Made by a program: the position numbers and the translations under genes | In this document: positions 1-10,173 of the stretch, in pieces | How the letters are laid out: every line of letters starts with the position of its first letter | How positions within the stretch are numbered: position 1 is the first letter of the stretch | The notes under the pieces: generated by a model | Database searches by the model: none | The model's input: the letters and a program-made list of their open reading frames with translations, nothing else | Told to the model about the DNA's origin: nothing | Assembly (NCBI GenBank): GCA_014801815.1 | Contig: JAAVDM010000051.1 | Span: 1 to 64,000, forward strand | From: Bacteroides sp. | GTDB taxonomy: Bacteria; Bacteroidota; Bacteroidia; Bacteroidales; Muribaculaceae | DNA: 64,000 nucleotides | Direction: 5' to 3'

Positions 1-96
1 ATTTTGTTTTTTATATTTTGTTTTTTATATTTTGTTTTTTATATTTTGTTTTTTATATTTTGTTTTTTATATTTTGTTTTTTATATTTTGTTTTTT
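1..96. repeat. 14-bp tandem repeat array, about 7 copies
   Basis: Six exact copies of ATTTTGTTTTTTAT run from 1 to 84, and a seventh partial copy ends at about 96. The array starts at the window edge, so it may be longer. Its last copy supplies a TTTG at 87-90, placed 20 bases before a Bacteroidota -7 box, so the array forms part of the promoter of the next gene. Confidence 0.95.
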
Positions 97-118
97 TAAT
101 TATAAATTTTTACCTTTG
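87..118 (+). promoter_or_regulatory. Bacteroidota-type promoter for the LRR-like gene
   Basis: The -33 element TTTG (87-90) lies in the last tandem unit. A 20-base spacer separates it from the -7 element TACCTTTG (111-118), which matches TAnnTTTG. The start codon is 35 bases further on. Confidence 0.75.
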
Positions 119-153
119 CAAAATAGTATTTATTAATATTAAATTAAACAAAA

Positions 154-1305
154 ATGCGCATATTTAGTATCATACTGCTTTCCAGCCTTACAGCCTTGAA
201 TGGCTATGGTATCATACTACCGGGTATCGAGATTGAATATGCTAATGTTCCCCAAGAATTGCTTAACCTTGACCTCTTGGATGTACGCGAGTGTCAGACC
301 GGTTCATCTTTATCCTTTCCTCATTGGTGGACAATAGATAATGGTGTACAAGATGAACTACAGGTATTTGAGATTGACAATTATTCTATAGCAGCTGCCG
401 GAGCACATATCAAAATAGTTGATACGTTTGAGAATAATTTCCTTTTTACAGGCCTTACTGTAACCGGAGTGGAGGAACAGACATATCGTCTTGACGATAC
501 AACTCTTGAAATAGAAGGAACAGGATGTTTCTCAATATCAGATTATATCCTGACTTTGGACTTCAGTGAAAATCTTACCGGTGAGCCCCGTAGCATAATT
601 TTGGAGCTTACTGATAACGATAGCAATACTTATGAGCTAAGTTTTCAACAGCCGGATCTGAAACCTTACACATATATAGGTAGGGTCGAGAATCTGGAGG
701 CTGAACATCGTATGGCCTTTAATGAATTATCAGACGGTACTTTGGCTATCGCTAAAGTGTGGGGAGACTACAGTAGTAATAAAAGTACATGTACTATACC
801 CTATAAGGCTTTTATAGAAAATACTGAAATGTGTATAAGAGCTATAGAGAGCAATGCTTTTACTACTGCTACAGGTATAAAAACACTAAGTCTATCGGAT
901 ATGCTTCATCATGTGGATAGTAATGGTTTCAACGGTCTTGAATTAGAGGAACTCTGGTATATGGCAGCTCATGAAACTCGTCCTGAATGGATAATAGGTT
1001 TCAATGAAACGGCATTTGAAAATGCAGAAATCGCATCTCAGACATTCAATGACTGTATATTATACGTTGACTCAAGAGTCTATGATAAAGTAAAAGATGC
1101 CGAGGGCTGGTGTAATTTTAAAAATATAACGAATTTCGCCAATTCCAGCGGAATAACCTCTGTGAGGGGTACAGATGGTCAATCAGCAGGCATTTACACA
1201 CTTCAAGGCCTGAAACTCAGCGACACAACTACTGACAGACTCCGCAAAGGTATATATCTGCAGGTATCTGCTGACGGTAATGTATCAAAACTGATGATTA
1301 AATAA
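154..1305 (+). CDS. secreted leucine-rich-repeat-like surface protein
   Basis: 383 residues. An N-terminal signal peptide of about 19 residues (MRIFSIILLSSLTALNGYG) predicts export. Residues of about 190-330 contain segments such as CIRAIESNAFTTATGIKTLS and YVDSRVYDKVKDAEGW that resemble the BspA-type LRR_5 repeats of Bacteroidales surface proteins. The C-terminal 40 residues (GIYTLQGLKL, then a short linker, LRKGIYLQV and a basic end) look like the C-terminal module common on secreted Bacteroidales proteins. No catalytic motif is visible; a binding or adhesion role is inferred. It is a single gene with its own promoter and a strong hairpin after it. Its base composition is more AT-rich than the next genes, which fits an accessory gene. 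Confidence 0.6.
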   Translation: MRIFSIILLSSLTALNGYGIILPGIEIEYANVPQELLNLDLLDVRECQTGSSLSFPHWWTIDNGVQDELQVFEIDNYSIAAAGAHIKIVDTFENNFLFTGLTVTGVEEQTYRLDDTTLEIEGTGCFSISDYILTLDFSENLTGEPRSIILELTDNDSNTYELSFQQPDLKPYTYIGRVENLEAEHRMAFNELSDGTLAIAKVWGDYSSNKSTCTIPYKAFIENTEMCIRAIESNAFTTATGIKTLSLSDMLHHVDSNGFNGLELEELWYMAAHETRPEWIIGFNETAFENAEIASQTFNDCILYVDSRVYDKVKDAEGWCNFKNITNFANSSGITSVRGTDGQSAGIYTLQGLKLSDTTTDRLRKGIYLQVSADGNVSKLMIK

Positions 1306-1341
1306 ATTATCGGTCTGTTTCCCAATACTTATAGAGTTGTG

Positions 1342-1399
1342 CACAAATATCATGCTTAATAGAACATGGTGCTATGTTCTATTAAGCATGATATTTGTG
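1342..1399. terminator. 26-bp perfect hairpin
   Basis: Arms 1342-1367 and 1374-1399 are exact reverse complements with a 6-base loop. It follows the LRR-like gene by 36 bases. The far arm also contains the TTTG used as -33 box by the next promoter. Confidence 0.8.
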
Positions 1400-1425
1400 G
1401 TATTTAGGGTTTTTGATTAAATTTG
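1394..1425 (+). promoter_or_regulatory. promoter of the first beta-barrel gene
   Basis: TTTG (1394-1397), a 20-base gap and TAAATTTG (1418-1425) match the Bacteroidota consensus. The -33 box sits inside the arm of the preceding hairpin. The leader before the 1481 start is about 50 bases. Confidence 0.7.
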
Positions 1426-1480
1426 CAGCCTGAACAGCGGTACACCGCTAATTTTCTTATCACTAAAACCATATTTAATT

Positions 1481-2110
1481 ATGACAAATCTCAAACGTAT
1501 TGTGCTCGCGACCGTAATGGTGGTACTCGGAATCGGTGCTGCCAATGCCGACTTTCGCTTCGGCATCAAAGCCGGTATGAACGTCAACAAGATGCATTTC
1601 AGTAAAGATGTACAGAATGCTCTCGGACAGACGCTCGATCCGGCCAATTCCACAGGTTGGACAGCAGGTGTGACTGCCGATTTCACTGTGCCTATTATCG
1701 GTATCGGTATGGATGCATCAGTGATGTACACTCGTATGAACAACGCTGCTCAGCAGGAAGTAAACAATAGGATTATCGATTATGGCAAGAACTTCATTCA
1801 GCTGCCTATACATCTCAAGTACAAACTGTCACTTCCCGTAGTAGGCCGCATCATAGCCCCCTATCTGTTCACGGGTCCCGACTTCTCGTTCAAACTCGAC
1901 AAAAAGATTCTTGACGCCGTGAAGAGCAAAAGCTGTCAGGTAGGCTGGGATCTTGGTCTCGGCGTTGAGTTGCTGCGTCATCTTCAGGTGGGTGCAAGCT
2001 ACACATGGGATATCAACAAGATAGCTAAGATAATGCCTAACGGCAACGACCTGAAACCGATTAGTATCCGTAACAACTACTGGACTGTCACAGCTGCATA
2101 TATGTTCTGA
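1481..2110 (+). CDS. outer membrane beta-barrel protein
   Basis: 209 residues. A signal peptide (MTNLKRIVLATVMVVLGIGAANA) is followed by DFRFGIKAGMNVNKM, a usual opening of the Bacteroidota OMP_b-brl_2 (PorT-like) family. Alternating polar and aromatic strands continue to a C-terminal aromatic residue (YWTVTAAYMF), a beta-barrel assembly signal. An outer-membrane location is likely; the cargo or partner is unknown. The next gene encodes a similar protein with the same opening, so the pair is probably an old duplication. Confidence 0.75.
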   Translation: MTNLKRIVLATVMVVLGIGAANADFRFGIKAGMNVNKMHFSKDVQNALGQTLDPANSTGWTAGVTADFTVPIIGIGMDASVMYTRMNNAAQQEVNNRIIDYGKNFIQLPIHLKYKLSLPVVGRIIAPYLFTGPDFSFKLDKKILDAVKSKSCQVGWDLGLGVELLRHLQVGASYTWDINKIAKIMPNGNDLKPISIRNNYWTVTAAYMF

Positions 2111-2139
2111 CAAAAGCTGTAATATATACTCTCTCCTAT

Positions 2140-2176
2140 CCCCCTCAGATACCGGGTATGCGGTTATCTGAGGGGG
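2140..2176. terminator. 12-bp hairpin between the two barrel genes
   Basis: CCCCCTCAGATA (2140-2151) pairs with TATCTGAGGGGG (2165-2176) around a 13-base loop. It lies over the upstream in-frame ATG at 2158, which supports choosing the later start at 2218 for the next gene. Confidence 0.65.
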
Positions 2177-2217
2177 TTATCACCAACCACAACCGACATC
2201 ATCTCCCCACAGACAAA

Positions 2218-2829
2218 ATGTTGAAAAAGACACTTATCTCCTTAGCAGCTCTGGCCATAGCCGCTTCGGCCTCAGCCGAGTTTCGCTGGGGACCCGCCGC
2301 CGGAATAAATATCAGTAACATGCGCTGGAAGCAGAAGCTGCTCCAGACCAACACCCTGGTCGGCCCGCAGGCCGGACTCATGGGTGAAATCATGATTCCC
2401 GGTATAGGCTTCGGAATAGACCTTGCTCTCAAGTACTCAGCCAACGGCTCAACTCTGCACTTCGGTGAGCATGAAGTATGGGCAGCCGACGGCATAGGTA
2501 CCACTAAGGTATGGGTGCATCAGCTCCAGATTCCACTCAATCTCCGCTTCAAATGGACCCGTATGGAAGGTGTTGAGCAGTATATCGCTCCTTTTGTATA
2601 CGGTGGTCCGGTGTTTAACTTCAATATCGCCACTACCGACTGCCCTGCTATAGAGCATCCGGCGGCTTCATTTGCTCTGCAATGTGGTATAGGCGCCGAA
2701 TTATTTGAGCACTGGCAGATCTCCGGCGGCTATCTGTGGGGCTTCTCCTACGAGCTTCGTACCATAAAGCTGGATAACTTCAGCGCCTCGCAACGCGGTT
2801 GGCAAATAAATCTGGCTTACCTGTTCTGA
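2218..2829 (+). CDS. outer membrane beta-barrel protein, paralogue of the preceding gene
   Basis: 203 residues from the ATG at 2218. That start gives a clean signal peptide (MLKKTLISLAALAIAASASA), while the longer frame from 2158 runs through a hairpin and adds a polar extension. The mature part opens EFRWGPAAGINISNM, parallel to DFRFGIKAGMNVNKM in the gene before, and ends GWQINLAYLF, a beta-barrel C-terminal signal. Predicted small outer-membrane barrel of the PorT-like/OMP_b-brl_2 type; function unknown. priA starts 22 bases after the stop. Confidence 0.72.
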   Translation: MLKKTLISLAALAIAASASAEFRWGPAAGINISNMRWKQKLLQTNTLVGPQAGLMGEIMIPGIGFGIDLALKYSANGSTLHFGEHEVWAADGIGTTKVWVHQLQIPLNLRFKWTRMEGVEQYIAPFVYGGPVFNFNIATTDCPAIEHPAASFALQCGIGAELFEHWQISGGYLWGFSYELRTIKLDNFSASQRGWQINLAYLF

Positions 2830-2851
2830 CACAACCCTGAGGCGGAATGTA

Positions 2852-5329
2852 ATGGAACGATTTGTCGAAGTCATACTACCGTTGCCTATATACTCTACCT
2901 TTACTTATGCCGTTCCGGAGGCACTTATCGACAAGGTAGTGGTAGGAGGACGTGTACTCGTACAGTTCGGCAAAAAAAAGTTTTACACTGCCATCGTCGA
3001 ATCAGTTCACTCACAGCGACCCGAAGGCTATGAGGTAAAACCATTCGTGGCTTTACTTGATGAGGAGCCTATTGTGCGTTATCCGCAGTTGAAATTCTGG
3101 CATTGGATTGCCGACTATTACCTCTGTGCTGTCGGCGATGTCTACAAAGCTGCTGTTCCGACAGGACTCAAACCTGAAAGCGAAACTTTCATCTCACTAA
3201 ATCCGGATTTTGAATTCGATTCTGACACAAAGCTCTCTGAACATCAGGCTGCTATCGTACAGTTGCTCGAACAGAAAAAACGGCTTAGAGTTTCGGAGAT
3301 AGAACAGGAAACCGGCTTCCGCAATATTGTCCGTCATATCAACCCCATGCTCACTACAGGACTGATTGAGATTGACGAACATGTTGTCGAGAAATACCAT
3401 CCTCGTAAGGAATCGTTCGTGCGGCTTACCGCCGATCGTTCGGATCACGATCGTCTGCATGAATTCTTCGCGCTCGTATCACGCTCGCAGCGTCAGGAAA
3501 AACTGTTAGTGGCCTATCTCGACATGTCACGTTGGCTTTCTGTCAACTCCACACCCGCAGAGGTGGGACGTCAGCAACTGCTTGAAAAGTCAGGTGCCAC
3601 ACCGGGCATACTGAAAGCCCTTGTCGACAAGGGTATTTTTGAAGTGTATCGCAAATCTGTCAATCGTTTCAAATCTGATACCGGGGTCGTCGCCGGTACA
3701 CCGGAACTTCCGCAGCTGTCGGAGGCTCAGAATACAGCCTTGCAGCAGATTCGCACCTCATTCACCGAGACCGCTATAACGTTGCTGCATGGCGTCACCG
3801 GCAGCGGAAAGACCGAAATTTACACTCACCTCATCAACGAGACTCTTCAAAGTGGCAGTCAGGTACTTTTCCTTGTACCCGAGATCTCACTTACCACACA
3901 GCTTACCGACCGTCTGCGCAGGATATTCGGCAATCGTCTGATAGTATATCATTCAAAATTCTCCGATGCCGAGCGTGTCGATATATGGCGCCGTCTGCTT
4001 ACTTCTGTAGAGCCGATGGTGATACTCGGTGTACGCTCTTCAGTATTTCTTCCTTTTGCACGTCTGGGGTTGATCATAGTTGACGAAGAGCATGAGGCAT
4101 CATTCAAACAATACGATCCCGCACCACGATATAATGCCAGAGATGCAGCTCTTGTACTGGCATCAATGCACGGTGCCAAGACACTGTTAGGCTCTGCCAC
4201 TCCTGCTGTCGAGACCTACTATAAGGCCACTACAGGTAAATACGGTCTGGTGACACTCGATGTCAGATACCGTGACGCCCAATTACCTGAAGTCGAGATA
4301 GTAGATATGAAAGCTATGCGCAAACGCAAGGAGGTGAAAGGTATTCTGTCATCGACGTTGCGTCTTGCCACAGATAGGGCAATGGCCGACGGTAAACAGG
4401 CTATAATGTTTCAGAATCGCAGAGGATTCGCACCGGTAGTGGTGTGCCGTACTTGTGGCTGGACACCTAAATGCCAGAATTGTGATGTTTCGCTGGTATA
4501 TCACAAAAATTCCGCTCTGCTGCGTTGTCATTACTGTGGCTACTCACGTTCTCTGCCGGCTCTGTGTCCGGCCTGCGGTGATAATGCCATTGAAATCTAC
4601 GGTTACGGCACCGAACGTATCGCTGAAGAAGTACACAGAGAATTTGAAGGTCATCGTGTGGTACGAATGGACCTTGACACCACACGCAACAAAGACGCCT
4701 ATCAGGAAATAATCGAGGAGTTTGCCCGCCATGACACCGATATTCTCGTCGGCACACAGATGGTGACCAAAGGACTCGATTTCGAAAACGTACGTGTAGT
4801 CGGTGTGCTAAACGCCGATACACTGCTTAATTTCCCGGATTTCCGCAGCAACGAACGGGCTTTCAATATGCTCGAACAGGTGGCCGGACGTGCCGGACGA
4901 CGTGCCGACAAGGGTCATGTAATCATTCAGACTACAGCGCCTGACCATCCTGTCCTAACGGACGTAAAGCATCATGATTATTCCGCTTATTACGCCCGCG
5001 AGCTTGAAGACCGTCAGCGTTATGCCTATCCCCCATTCACCAGAATCATCAACATATACATCAAACATAAGGATGCGGCTACTGTTGACGCACTGGCTGT
5101 CACATACACCCTTGAGTTGCGTAAAGTCTTCGGTGACCGTGTGCTCGGTCCGGAGAAACCTCTGGTCAGCCGTGTGGCAACATGGTTTCTGCAGTCTGTA
5201 ATGCTTAAGATTGAGGCTAATGCCTCCATGCGTAAAGTGAAAGACCTGTTACGTTCAGTGACAGCCTCACTCGCTTCCGACTCACGGCTTAAATCAGCCG
5301 TGATTTATTATGACGTGGACCCGGTATGA
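2852..5329 (+). CDS. priA: primosomal protein N' (PriA replication restart helicase)
   Basis: 825 residues, the usual length for Bacteroidota PriA. PriA recognises stalled forks, unwinds the lagging strand 3' to 5' and loads the primosome. The N-terminal DNA-binding domain opens [20 protein letters not shown]. Walker [12 protein letters not shown] is at about 314-324, the Walker B box VDEEHEASF starts near 410, and [12 protein letters not shown] is motif III. The zinc-binding insert ([14 protein letters not shown], then CHYCG and CPACG) is at about 530-570 with all eight cysteines. Motifs V and VI ([19 protein letters not shown]) follow. No separate promoter is seen for the bio genes downstream. 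Confidence 0.97.
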   Translation: MERFVEVILPLPIYSTFTYAVPEALIDKVVVGGRVLVQFGKKKFYTAIVESVHSQRPEGYEVKPFVALLDEEPIVRYPQLKFWHWIADYYLCAVGDVYKAAVPTGLKPESETFISLNPDFEFDSDTKLSEHQAAIVQLLEQKKRLRVSEIEQETGFRNIVRHINPMLTTGLIEIDEHVVEKYHPRKESFVRLTADRSDHDRLHEFFALVSRSQRQEKLLVAYLDMSRWLSVNSTPAEVGRQQLLEKSGATPGILKALVDKGIFEVYRKSVNRFKSDTGVVAGTPELPQLSEAQNTALQQIRTSFTETAITLLHGVTGSGKTEIYTHLINETLQSGSQVLFLVPEISLTTQLTDRLRRIFGNRLIVYHSKFSDAERVDIWRRLLTSVEPMVILGVRSSVFLPFARLGLIIVDEEHEASFKQYDPAPRYNARDAALVLASMHGAKTLLGSATPAVETYYKATTGKYGLVTLDVRYRDAQLPEVEIVDMKAMRKRKEVKGILSSTLRLATDRAMADGKQAIMFQNRRGFAPVVVCRTCGWTPKCQNCDVSLVYHKNSALLRCHYCGYSRSLPALCPACGDNAIEIYGYGTERIAEEVHREFEGHRVVRMDLDTTRNKDAYQEIIEEFARHDTDILVGTQMVTKGLDFENVRVVGVLNADTLLNFPDFRSNERAFNMLEQVAGRAGRRADKGHVIIQTTAPDHPVLTDVKHHDYSAYYARELEDRQRYAYPPFTRIINIYIKHKDAATVDALAVTYTLELRKVFGDRVLGPEKPLVSRVATWFLQSVMLKIEANASMRKVKDLLRSVTASLASDSRLKSAVIYYDVDPV

Positions 5330-5373
5330 TAAACTGTCACCGGGTCGGCGTCCGTATTCTGTTTCAAAACACC

Positions 5374-6681
5374 ATGCAAAACGATAATCCCAATTTTGAC
5401 GAATTTGACCACATTCACCTGTGGCATCCTTATACATCGACCCATAATCCTCTGCCTACCTATAAGGTAGACCATGCCGAGGGAGCGGCCATAACACTTG
5501 CTGACGGCACAGAGCTTATCGACGGCATGTCGTCATGGTGGTGTGTCATACACGGTTACAACAATCCTGTGCTTAACGAGGCCGCACGCCGACAGATTGA
5601 CAAGATGAGTCATGTCATGTTCGGAGGTCTTACTCACGAACCTGCCATAGAACTCGGCCGTATGCTGCTTGAAGTACTGCCCCCCTCGATGCAGCACATC
5701 TTTTATGCCGATTCAGGTTCGGTTGCTACCGAAGTAGCTCTGAAAATGGCGGTACAGGCACAGAACAATCCACGCCGCACTAATTTCGCCACTATTCGAC
5801 GTGGCTATCACGGTGATACGTGGAACGCTATGTCGGTATGCGACCCCGTCACCGGAATGCACTCGGCTTTCGGGCCGGCGCTGCCTGTACGTTTCTTCGC
5901 CGATGAACCGCGCTGTGCGTTCGATGCAGAATGGGACCCGACCGATTTCGAACCTATGCGCCGTATGCTTGAAGAGAATGCCGATACTATCGCCGGTGTC
6001 ATACTCGAACCGGTGGTACAGGGTGCCGGCGGTATGCGTTTCTATCACCCTCAGTATCTGCGAGAATTACGACAATTATGTGACCGCCTCGGCATACTGC
6101 TCATCTTCGATGAGATCGCTACGGGCTTCGGCCGCACCGGACGCCTCTTCGCATGGGAACATGCAGGTGTGGAACCGGATATAATGCTAATAGGCAAAGC
6201 CATCACAGGCGGGTATATGACATTTGCCGCCGTTGCCACAACAGCCGCTGTAGCCGATATGATTTCACACAGTGATGCCCAAGTCATGATGCACGGCCCG
6301 ACATTTATGGCCAATCCTCTGGCCTGTGCCTTAGGAGTGGCTTCGCTACGTCTGCTGCTATCTCAGCCCTGGCAGAAACGGGTAGCCGAAATTGAGGCAA
6401 TCATGCGCCGCTGTCTGAGTCCTGCAGCTGCATGGCCTTTTGTACGTGACGTCAGAGTCCTCGGTGCAATAGGTGTAGTCGAACTCAACCATGATGTCAA
6501 CCTTGCGGAGTTTCAGCGTCTGTGCGTGAGAGAGGGTGTGTGGATACGTCCTTTCGGGCGTAATGCCTACATTATGCCGCCATTCCTTGCAGTTTCCGAC
6601 AGTCAGGTAGAACGCCTCTGCGAAGCACTTCTCTCCATAATAGCCGAAACCAACGAAGTAGCCCTGACTTCCGATGATTGA
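5374..6681 (+). CDS. bioA: adenosylmethionine-8-amino-7-oxononanoate aminotransferase
   Basis: 435 residues from the ATG at 5374 ([20 protein letters not shown]). The frame opens at 5326, overlapping priA, but the first 16 residues do not look like BioA, whose conserved start is the D..H.WHPY segment. BioA makes 7,8-diaminopelargonic acid in biotin synthesis, using SAM as amino donor and PLP. Visible marks are [42 protein letters not shown] and the PLP lysine in [11 protein letters not shown] at about residue 275. It overlaps bioF by 8 bases, so the two are translationally coupled. Confidence 0.95.
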   Translation: MQNDNPNFDEFDHIHLWHPYTSTHNPLPTYKVDHAEGAAITLADGTELIDGMSSWWCVIHGYNNPVLNEAARRQIDKMSHVMFGGLTHEPAIELGRMLLEVLPPSMQHIFYADSGSVATEVALKMAVQAQNNPRRTNFATIRRGYHGDTWNAMSVCDPVTGMHSAFGPALPVRFFADEPRCAFDAEWDPTDFEPMRRMLEENADTIAGVILEPVVQGAGGMRFYHPQYLRELRQLCDRLGILLIFDEIATGFGRTGRLFAWEHAGVEPDIMLIGKAITGGYMTFAAVATTAAVADMISHSDAQVMMHGPTFMANPLACALGVASLRLLLSQPWQKRVAEIEAIMRRCLSPAAAWPFVRDVRVLGAIGVVELNHDVNLAEFQRLCVREGVWIRPFGRNAYIMPPFLAVSDSQVERLCEALLSIIAETNEVALTSDD

Positions 6682-7789
6682 TAATGAACTTGAAACTCTG
6701 CTCTCTGTCTTAGAGTCTGAAAACCGTTGCCGCAGAATACCGGCACAGGGTCATTCCGATATGGTAGATCTGTGCTCTAACGATTACCTCGGCCTCGGTC
6801 AGCGTTCCATAGAATGGAGAGAAGAATTTCTGTATCGTTTTCCTGATGCAGCCATGACCTCATCGGCATCGCGGCTGCTGTCACGCCGTCAGTATCATCA
6901 TCTGCTCCTTGAAGACAGACTCGAAGCACTCTACCGGCGTCCGGCATTGTTATTCAATTCAGGCTATCATGCCAATGTAGGTTGTATCGGTGCGCTTAAT
7001 CTGCCTTCCACACTTTTCGTCACCGACAGGCTTATACATGCCTCGGCTATTGACGGACTTCGCACCTGCGGTGCGGAGTTTGTCCGATTCCGTCACAACG
7101 ATATGGAGCATCTGGAACGTGTGCTTACGGCCAAAGGCAAGGACTTCCGCCATATAGTAGTAATGGTCGAATCAGTCTACAGCATGGATGGAGATTTGGC
7201 TCCGCTTGACAGTCTGGTACGCCTGAAACAAAAAGATAACCGTATTATACTTTACGTAGATGAGGCACACGGAGTAGGTGTATTCGGAGAGCAAGGTCTG
7301 GGACTCTGCGAACAGACAGCTTGCCTTGACCGGATAGACCTTATTGTAGGCACAGCCGGCAAAGCCCTTGCTTCGGCCGGTGCATACGTCATCTGCTCTT
7401 CTGTCATGAAACGCTGGTTGCTCAATTCCGCCCGCTCTTTCATATTCTCAACCGCTCTTCCACCGGCTTGCTGTGCATGGACACTCCTCATGCTCGAAAA
7501 GATGACCGTCATGCATACCGAACGCAATCATCTCCGCAACCTGTGGCAATGGCTCGGGACTCAGCTCGGTCAGGTCGCCCACTCTCAGATACTGCCCTAT
7601 CTCACCGGTGATGCCGCCAAAGCTCTCACATTAGCCGACCGTCTGCACACAGCCGGCCTCGACGTTCTTCCTATACGGCGTCCCACCGTCCCTCCGGGCG
7701 GCGAACGTCTCCGTCTCTCACTCAATGCTCTCCTCACCGAAGCCGACCTTTTTCCACTCATTGCTATACTGTCTGACAAAAATAAGTAG
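6674..7789 (+). CDS. bioF: 8-amino-7-oxononanoate synthase
   Basis: 371 residues. A PLP enzyme of the alpha-oxoamine synthase family that condenses pimeloyl thioester with alanine in biotin synthesis. Visible marks are [10 protein letters not shown] near the N-terminus, [26 protein letters not shown] and the PLP lysine in [13 protein letters not shown] (about K230). It starts 8 bases inside bioA. Its stop codon TAG lies within a copy of the recurrent AAGTAGCTCTTA motif. Confidence 0.94.
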   Translation: MIDNELETLLSVLESENRCRRIPAQGHSDMVDLCSNDYLGLGQRSIEWREEFLYRFPDAAMTSSASRLLSRRQYHHLLLEDRLEALYRRPALLFNSGYHANVGCIGALNLPSTLFVTDRLIHASAIDGLRTCGAEFVRFRHNDMEHLERVLTAKGKDFRHIVVMVESVYSMDGDLAPLDSLVRLKQKDNRIILYVDEAHGVGVFGEQGLGLCEQTACLDRIDLIVGTAGKALASAGAYVICSSVMKRWLLNSARSFIFSTALPPACCAWTLLMLEKMTVMHTERNHLRNLWQWLGTQLGQVAHSQILPYLTGDAAKALTLADRLHTAGLDVLPIRRPTVPPGGERLRLSLNALLTEADLFPLIAILSDKNK

Positions 7790-7795
7790 CTCTTA
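7783..7795 (+). repeat. copy of the post-stop motif (TAAGTAGCTCTTA)
   Basis: The motif covers the bioF stop codon and the first bases of the bioF-bioG gap. It is in the same direction as bioF. The extended AAAATTAA half is not conserved in this copy. Confidence 0.6.
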
Positions 7796-7832
7796 TCTGA
7801 AATATATCGATTCAAGTCTTAATAAAACCAGC

Positions 7833-9239
7833 ATGAAACTTCAGTTCATCAGTCACTCTCCCAATAGCCGCCGTCTGATTCTAATATTTGCCGGATGGGG
7901 TACGAGTCCCGGGTTATACGCCGGGTGCACCCGTACCGGCTGGGACACACTTGTGGCTTATGATTTCGATGATTTCAATTTCCCCACTGACATAATAGCT
8001 CAGTACTCTACAATTTATCTGTTCGCATGGTCATTAGGAGTATATGCCGCCCACCGTGCGCTGAGCGATGTTAATATCACGTCAGCTTTCGCTATCAACG
8101 GCACTCTGACTCCGGTCTCAGACAATGAGGGTATTCCAAATGATATATTCTCCGCTACTACAGCCACTTTGTCAGCACGCAACCTTACAAAATTCCGGTT
8201 ACGAATGGCCGGCTCACGCACAGCATTGGATAATCTTGAATCACGTCTGCCTATTGATTCCGACATTGACCGGTTGCGCTCTCAACTCGAACTTGTAGCG
8301 ACCAATGCTGAAAATAACAACACTATAACCGACACATTACCCTGGCGGAGAATATATATAGGTGAAGATGACCGTATATTCCCCGCCGCAGGACAGCATA
8401 ACGCATGGAATCATCACCGTCCCGGCATTGAGACAGTCAGTCTGAAAGCACCTCATTTCATTGAATTGGCTGAAATTGTACATTCAGTTATCCCTGATAC
8501 CGAACGGGTGGCCCATCGTTTTCATAAAGCCTTGCCGACTTACGATAGTGCAGCTGAAGCCCAGCGGCTTATCGCCGGACATCTTGCGGATATGGCTGTG
8601 ACGGCTGCTCCTGCCGGAAAAGAGTTGCGAATACTCGAAATAGGCGTGGGTTCCGGACTTTTCAGCCGTATGTACACACACCGTCTACCGATAGCCTCAG
8701 TCACCTATCTCGACCTCTACCCTCTGCCCCGACTTAACCTTGTGACTGATGAACGCTATATACAGGCAGATGCAGAAAAATGGATAGAAGAATGTAACGA
8801 ACAATTTGATCTCATTGTTTCAGCATCGACAATACAATGGTTCAGTCACCAAGCACGTTTCTTTGCTAATGCCGCACGCTGTCTGGCTCCCGACGGAGCC
8901 TTAGTCTGCTCTACTTTCCTGCCCGGTAATCTCAGCGAACTGGATAGGCTTCGTCCTTCACCAATGCTTTATCTACCGCTCGAAAAACTCGAAGCAGCTC
9001 TGCACCGTAACTTTAACAATGTCATTATCGAGTCGCGCCCCATACCTCTCACCTTCCCTACTCCCCGCGAGGCTCTTCTTCATCTTAAGGCGACAGGTGT
9101 AGGCGGTTCCTCAGCAGTTTCTCCCTCTGGGGCATCTCTGCTTCGTGCCCTCACCCCGCCCCCCGGAGAGACCGTAACTCTTACCTACCGTCCCGCATGG
9201 TTCAGCGCTAATAACAGAGGGAACAAAACAAATGACTGA
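7833..9239 (+). CDS. BioG-BioC fusion: pimeloyl-ACP methyl ester esterase plus malonyl-ACP O-methyltransferase
   Basis: 468 residues from the ATG at 7833 (MKLQFISHSPNSRRLILIFA); the frame opens at 7725 inside bioF, but that extension is not BioG-like. Residues of about 1-205 form a BioG (DUF452) alpha/beta-hydrolase with IFAGWGTSP and the probable nucleophile elbow LFAWSLGVYAA (S67). Residues of about 215-468 form a BioC class I methyltransferase with the SAM-binding motif ILEIGVGSGLFSR and VSASTIQWFSH. BioC methylates malonyl-ACP to start pimelate synthesis, and BioG removes the methyl at the end. One chain therefore carries the opening and closing steps. Such fusions are known in Bacteroidota. 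It overlaps the next gene by 8 bases. Confidence 0.9.
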   Translation: MKLQFISHSPNSRRLILIFAGWGTSPGLYAGCTRTGWDTLVAYDFDDFNFPTDIIAQYSTIYLFAWSLGVYAAHRALSDVNITSAFAINGTLTPVSDNEGIPNDIFSATTATLSARNLTKFRLRMAGSRTALDNLESRLPIDSDIDRLRSQLELVATNAENNNTITDTLPWRRIYIGEDDRIFPAAGQHNAWNHHRPGIETVSLKAPHFIELAEIVHSVIPDTERVAHRFHKALPTYDSAAEAQRLIAGHLADMAVTAAPAGKELRILEIGVGSGLFSRMYTHRLPIASVTYLDLYPLPRLNLVTDERYIQADAEKWIEECNEQFDLIVSASTIQWFSHQARFFANAARCLAPDGALVCSTFLPGNLSELDRLRPSPMLYLPLEKLEAALHRNFNNVIIESRPIPLTFPTPREALLHLKATGVGGSSAVSPSGASLLRALTPPPGETVTLTYRPAWFSANNRGNKTND

Positions 9240-10155
9240 AAAATATAACTCCCGACTGCTCGCCCATATCGCTATTCTATTGGCCAATCTGGGCTGGGGC
9301 GTCATGTCGCCTATATCGAAAGACGTGATGCTCTCCGAGGCTATTTCTCCACTTGCTCTGTCAGGTGTCAGAATTACCGGAGGGGCTCTGCTGTTCTTTA
9401 TTTTCTCTTTCTTACTACCCGAGTCTGTAAACACACATCAGAAAATAGATTCCCGTGACTGGTGGCGTCTTGCGGCAGCGTCACTGCTTATAATAAGTGC
9501 CAATCAAGGTCTTTTCATACTCGGTGTAGGCATGACAAATCCTATCGACTCGTCAGTGATGAGTTCGCTCACACCGGTATTCACGATGATTCTTGCCGCC
9601 GTATTTCTGCATTTCAGCATGACATGGCTCAAAATCTCCGGTGTCGTCATAGGACTTGGAGGCACATTACTGCTTGTGTCAAGCTCAGACCAAAGCTCCA
9701 TTGCCACCAACCCTCTTATGGGAGACCTGTTATGTCTGGCGGCACAATTCTGTGCCGCTGTATATTATGTTGCTTTCAGTGACATAATACGCAAATACTC
9801 TCCTTACACGCTTATGAAGTGGCTTTTCTATATCTCCACCTTCACTTATGTCCCGTTCTGTATACCGGCGATATTAAAGACCGACTTTTCAGCCTTTGAC
9901 CTGAAATTATGGGGAGAGATAGCCTATATCATCATAGTGGCAACCTTTATCGGTTATCTTCTCATTCCGGTAGCCCAGCGACAGCTGAAACCGACAGTAG
10001 TCAGCATGTACAATTACCTTCAGCCCGTTTTCGCAGCTATAATAGCTGTAACTATAGGTGTAGGCACTTTCGGCTGGCTCAAAGCAGCCGCCACTCTCAT
10101 GGTATTTATCGGAATAGCTTTAGTCAACAGAAGTGCGGAACACACGGAGGGATAA
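9232..10155 (+). CDS. DMT-superfamily (EamA) transporter
   Basis: 307 residues with about ten hydrophobic helices and the twin EamA architecture: ILLANLGWGVMSPISKDV in the first half, and FCAAVYYVAFSD and VVSMYNYLQPVFAAIIA in the second. An inner-membrane metabolite exporter or importer is predicted. It starts inside the end of the bioGC fusion (8-base overlap), so it is the last gene of the bio run. Its place suggests a link with biotin or a precursor, but EamA proteins are too diverse for a substrate call. It occupies the position where bioD might be expected. Confidence 0.85.
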   Translation: MTEKYNSRLLAHIAILLANLGWGVMSPISKDVMLSEAISPLALSGVRITGGALLFFIFSFLLPESVNTHQKIDSRDWWRLAAASLLIISANQGLFILGVGMTNPIDSSVMSSLTPVFTMILAAVFLHFSMTWLKISGVVIGLGGTLLLVSSSDQSSIATNPLMGDLLCLAAQFCAAVYYVAFSDIIRKYSPYTLMKWLFYISTFTYVPFCIPAILKTDFSAFDLKLWGEIAYIIIVATFIGYLLIPVAQRQLKPTVVSMYNYLQPVFAAIIAVTIGVGTFGWLKAAATLMVFIGIALVNRSAEHTEG

Positions 10156-10158
10156 AGC

Positions 10159-10173
10159 TAAGTAGCTCTTAAA
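10159..10173 (+). repeat. copy of the post-stop motif (TAAGTAGCTCTTAAA)
   Basis: Begins 4 bases after the EamA stop codon in the same direction, and fills the whole gap to the convergent fic gene, whose stop is at 10174. Confidence 0.65.
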
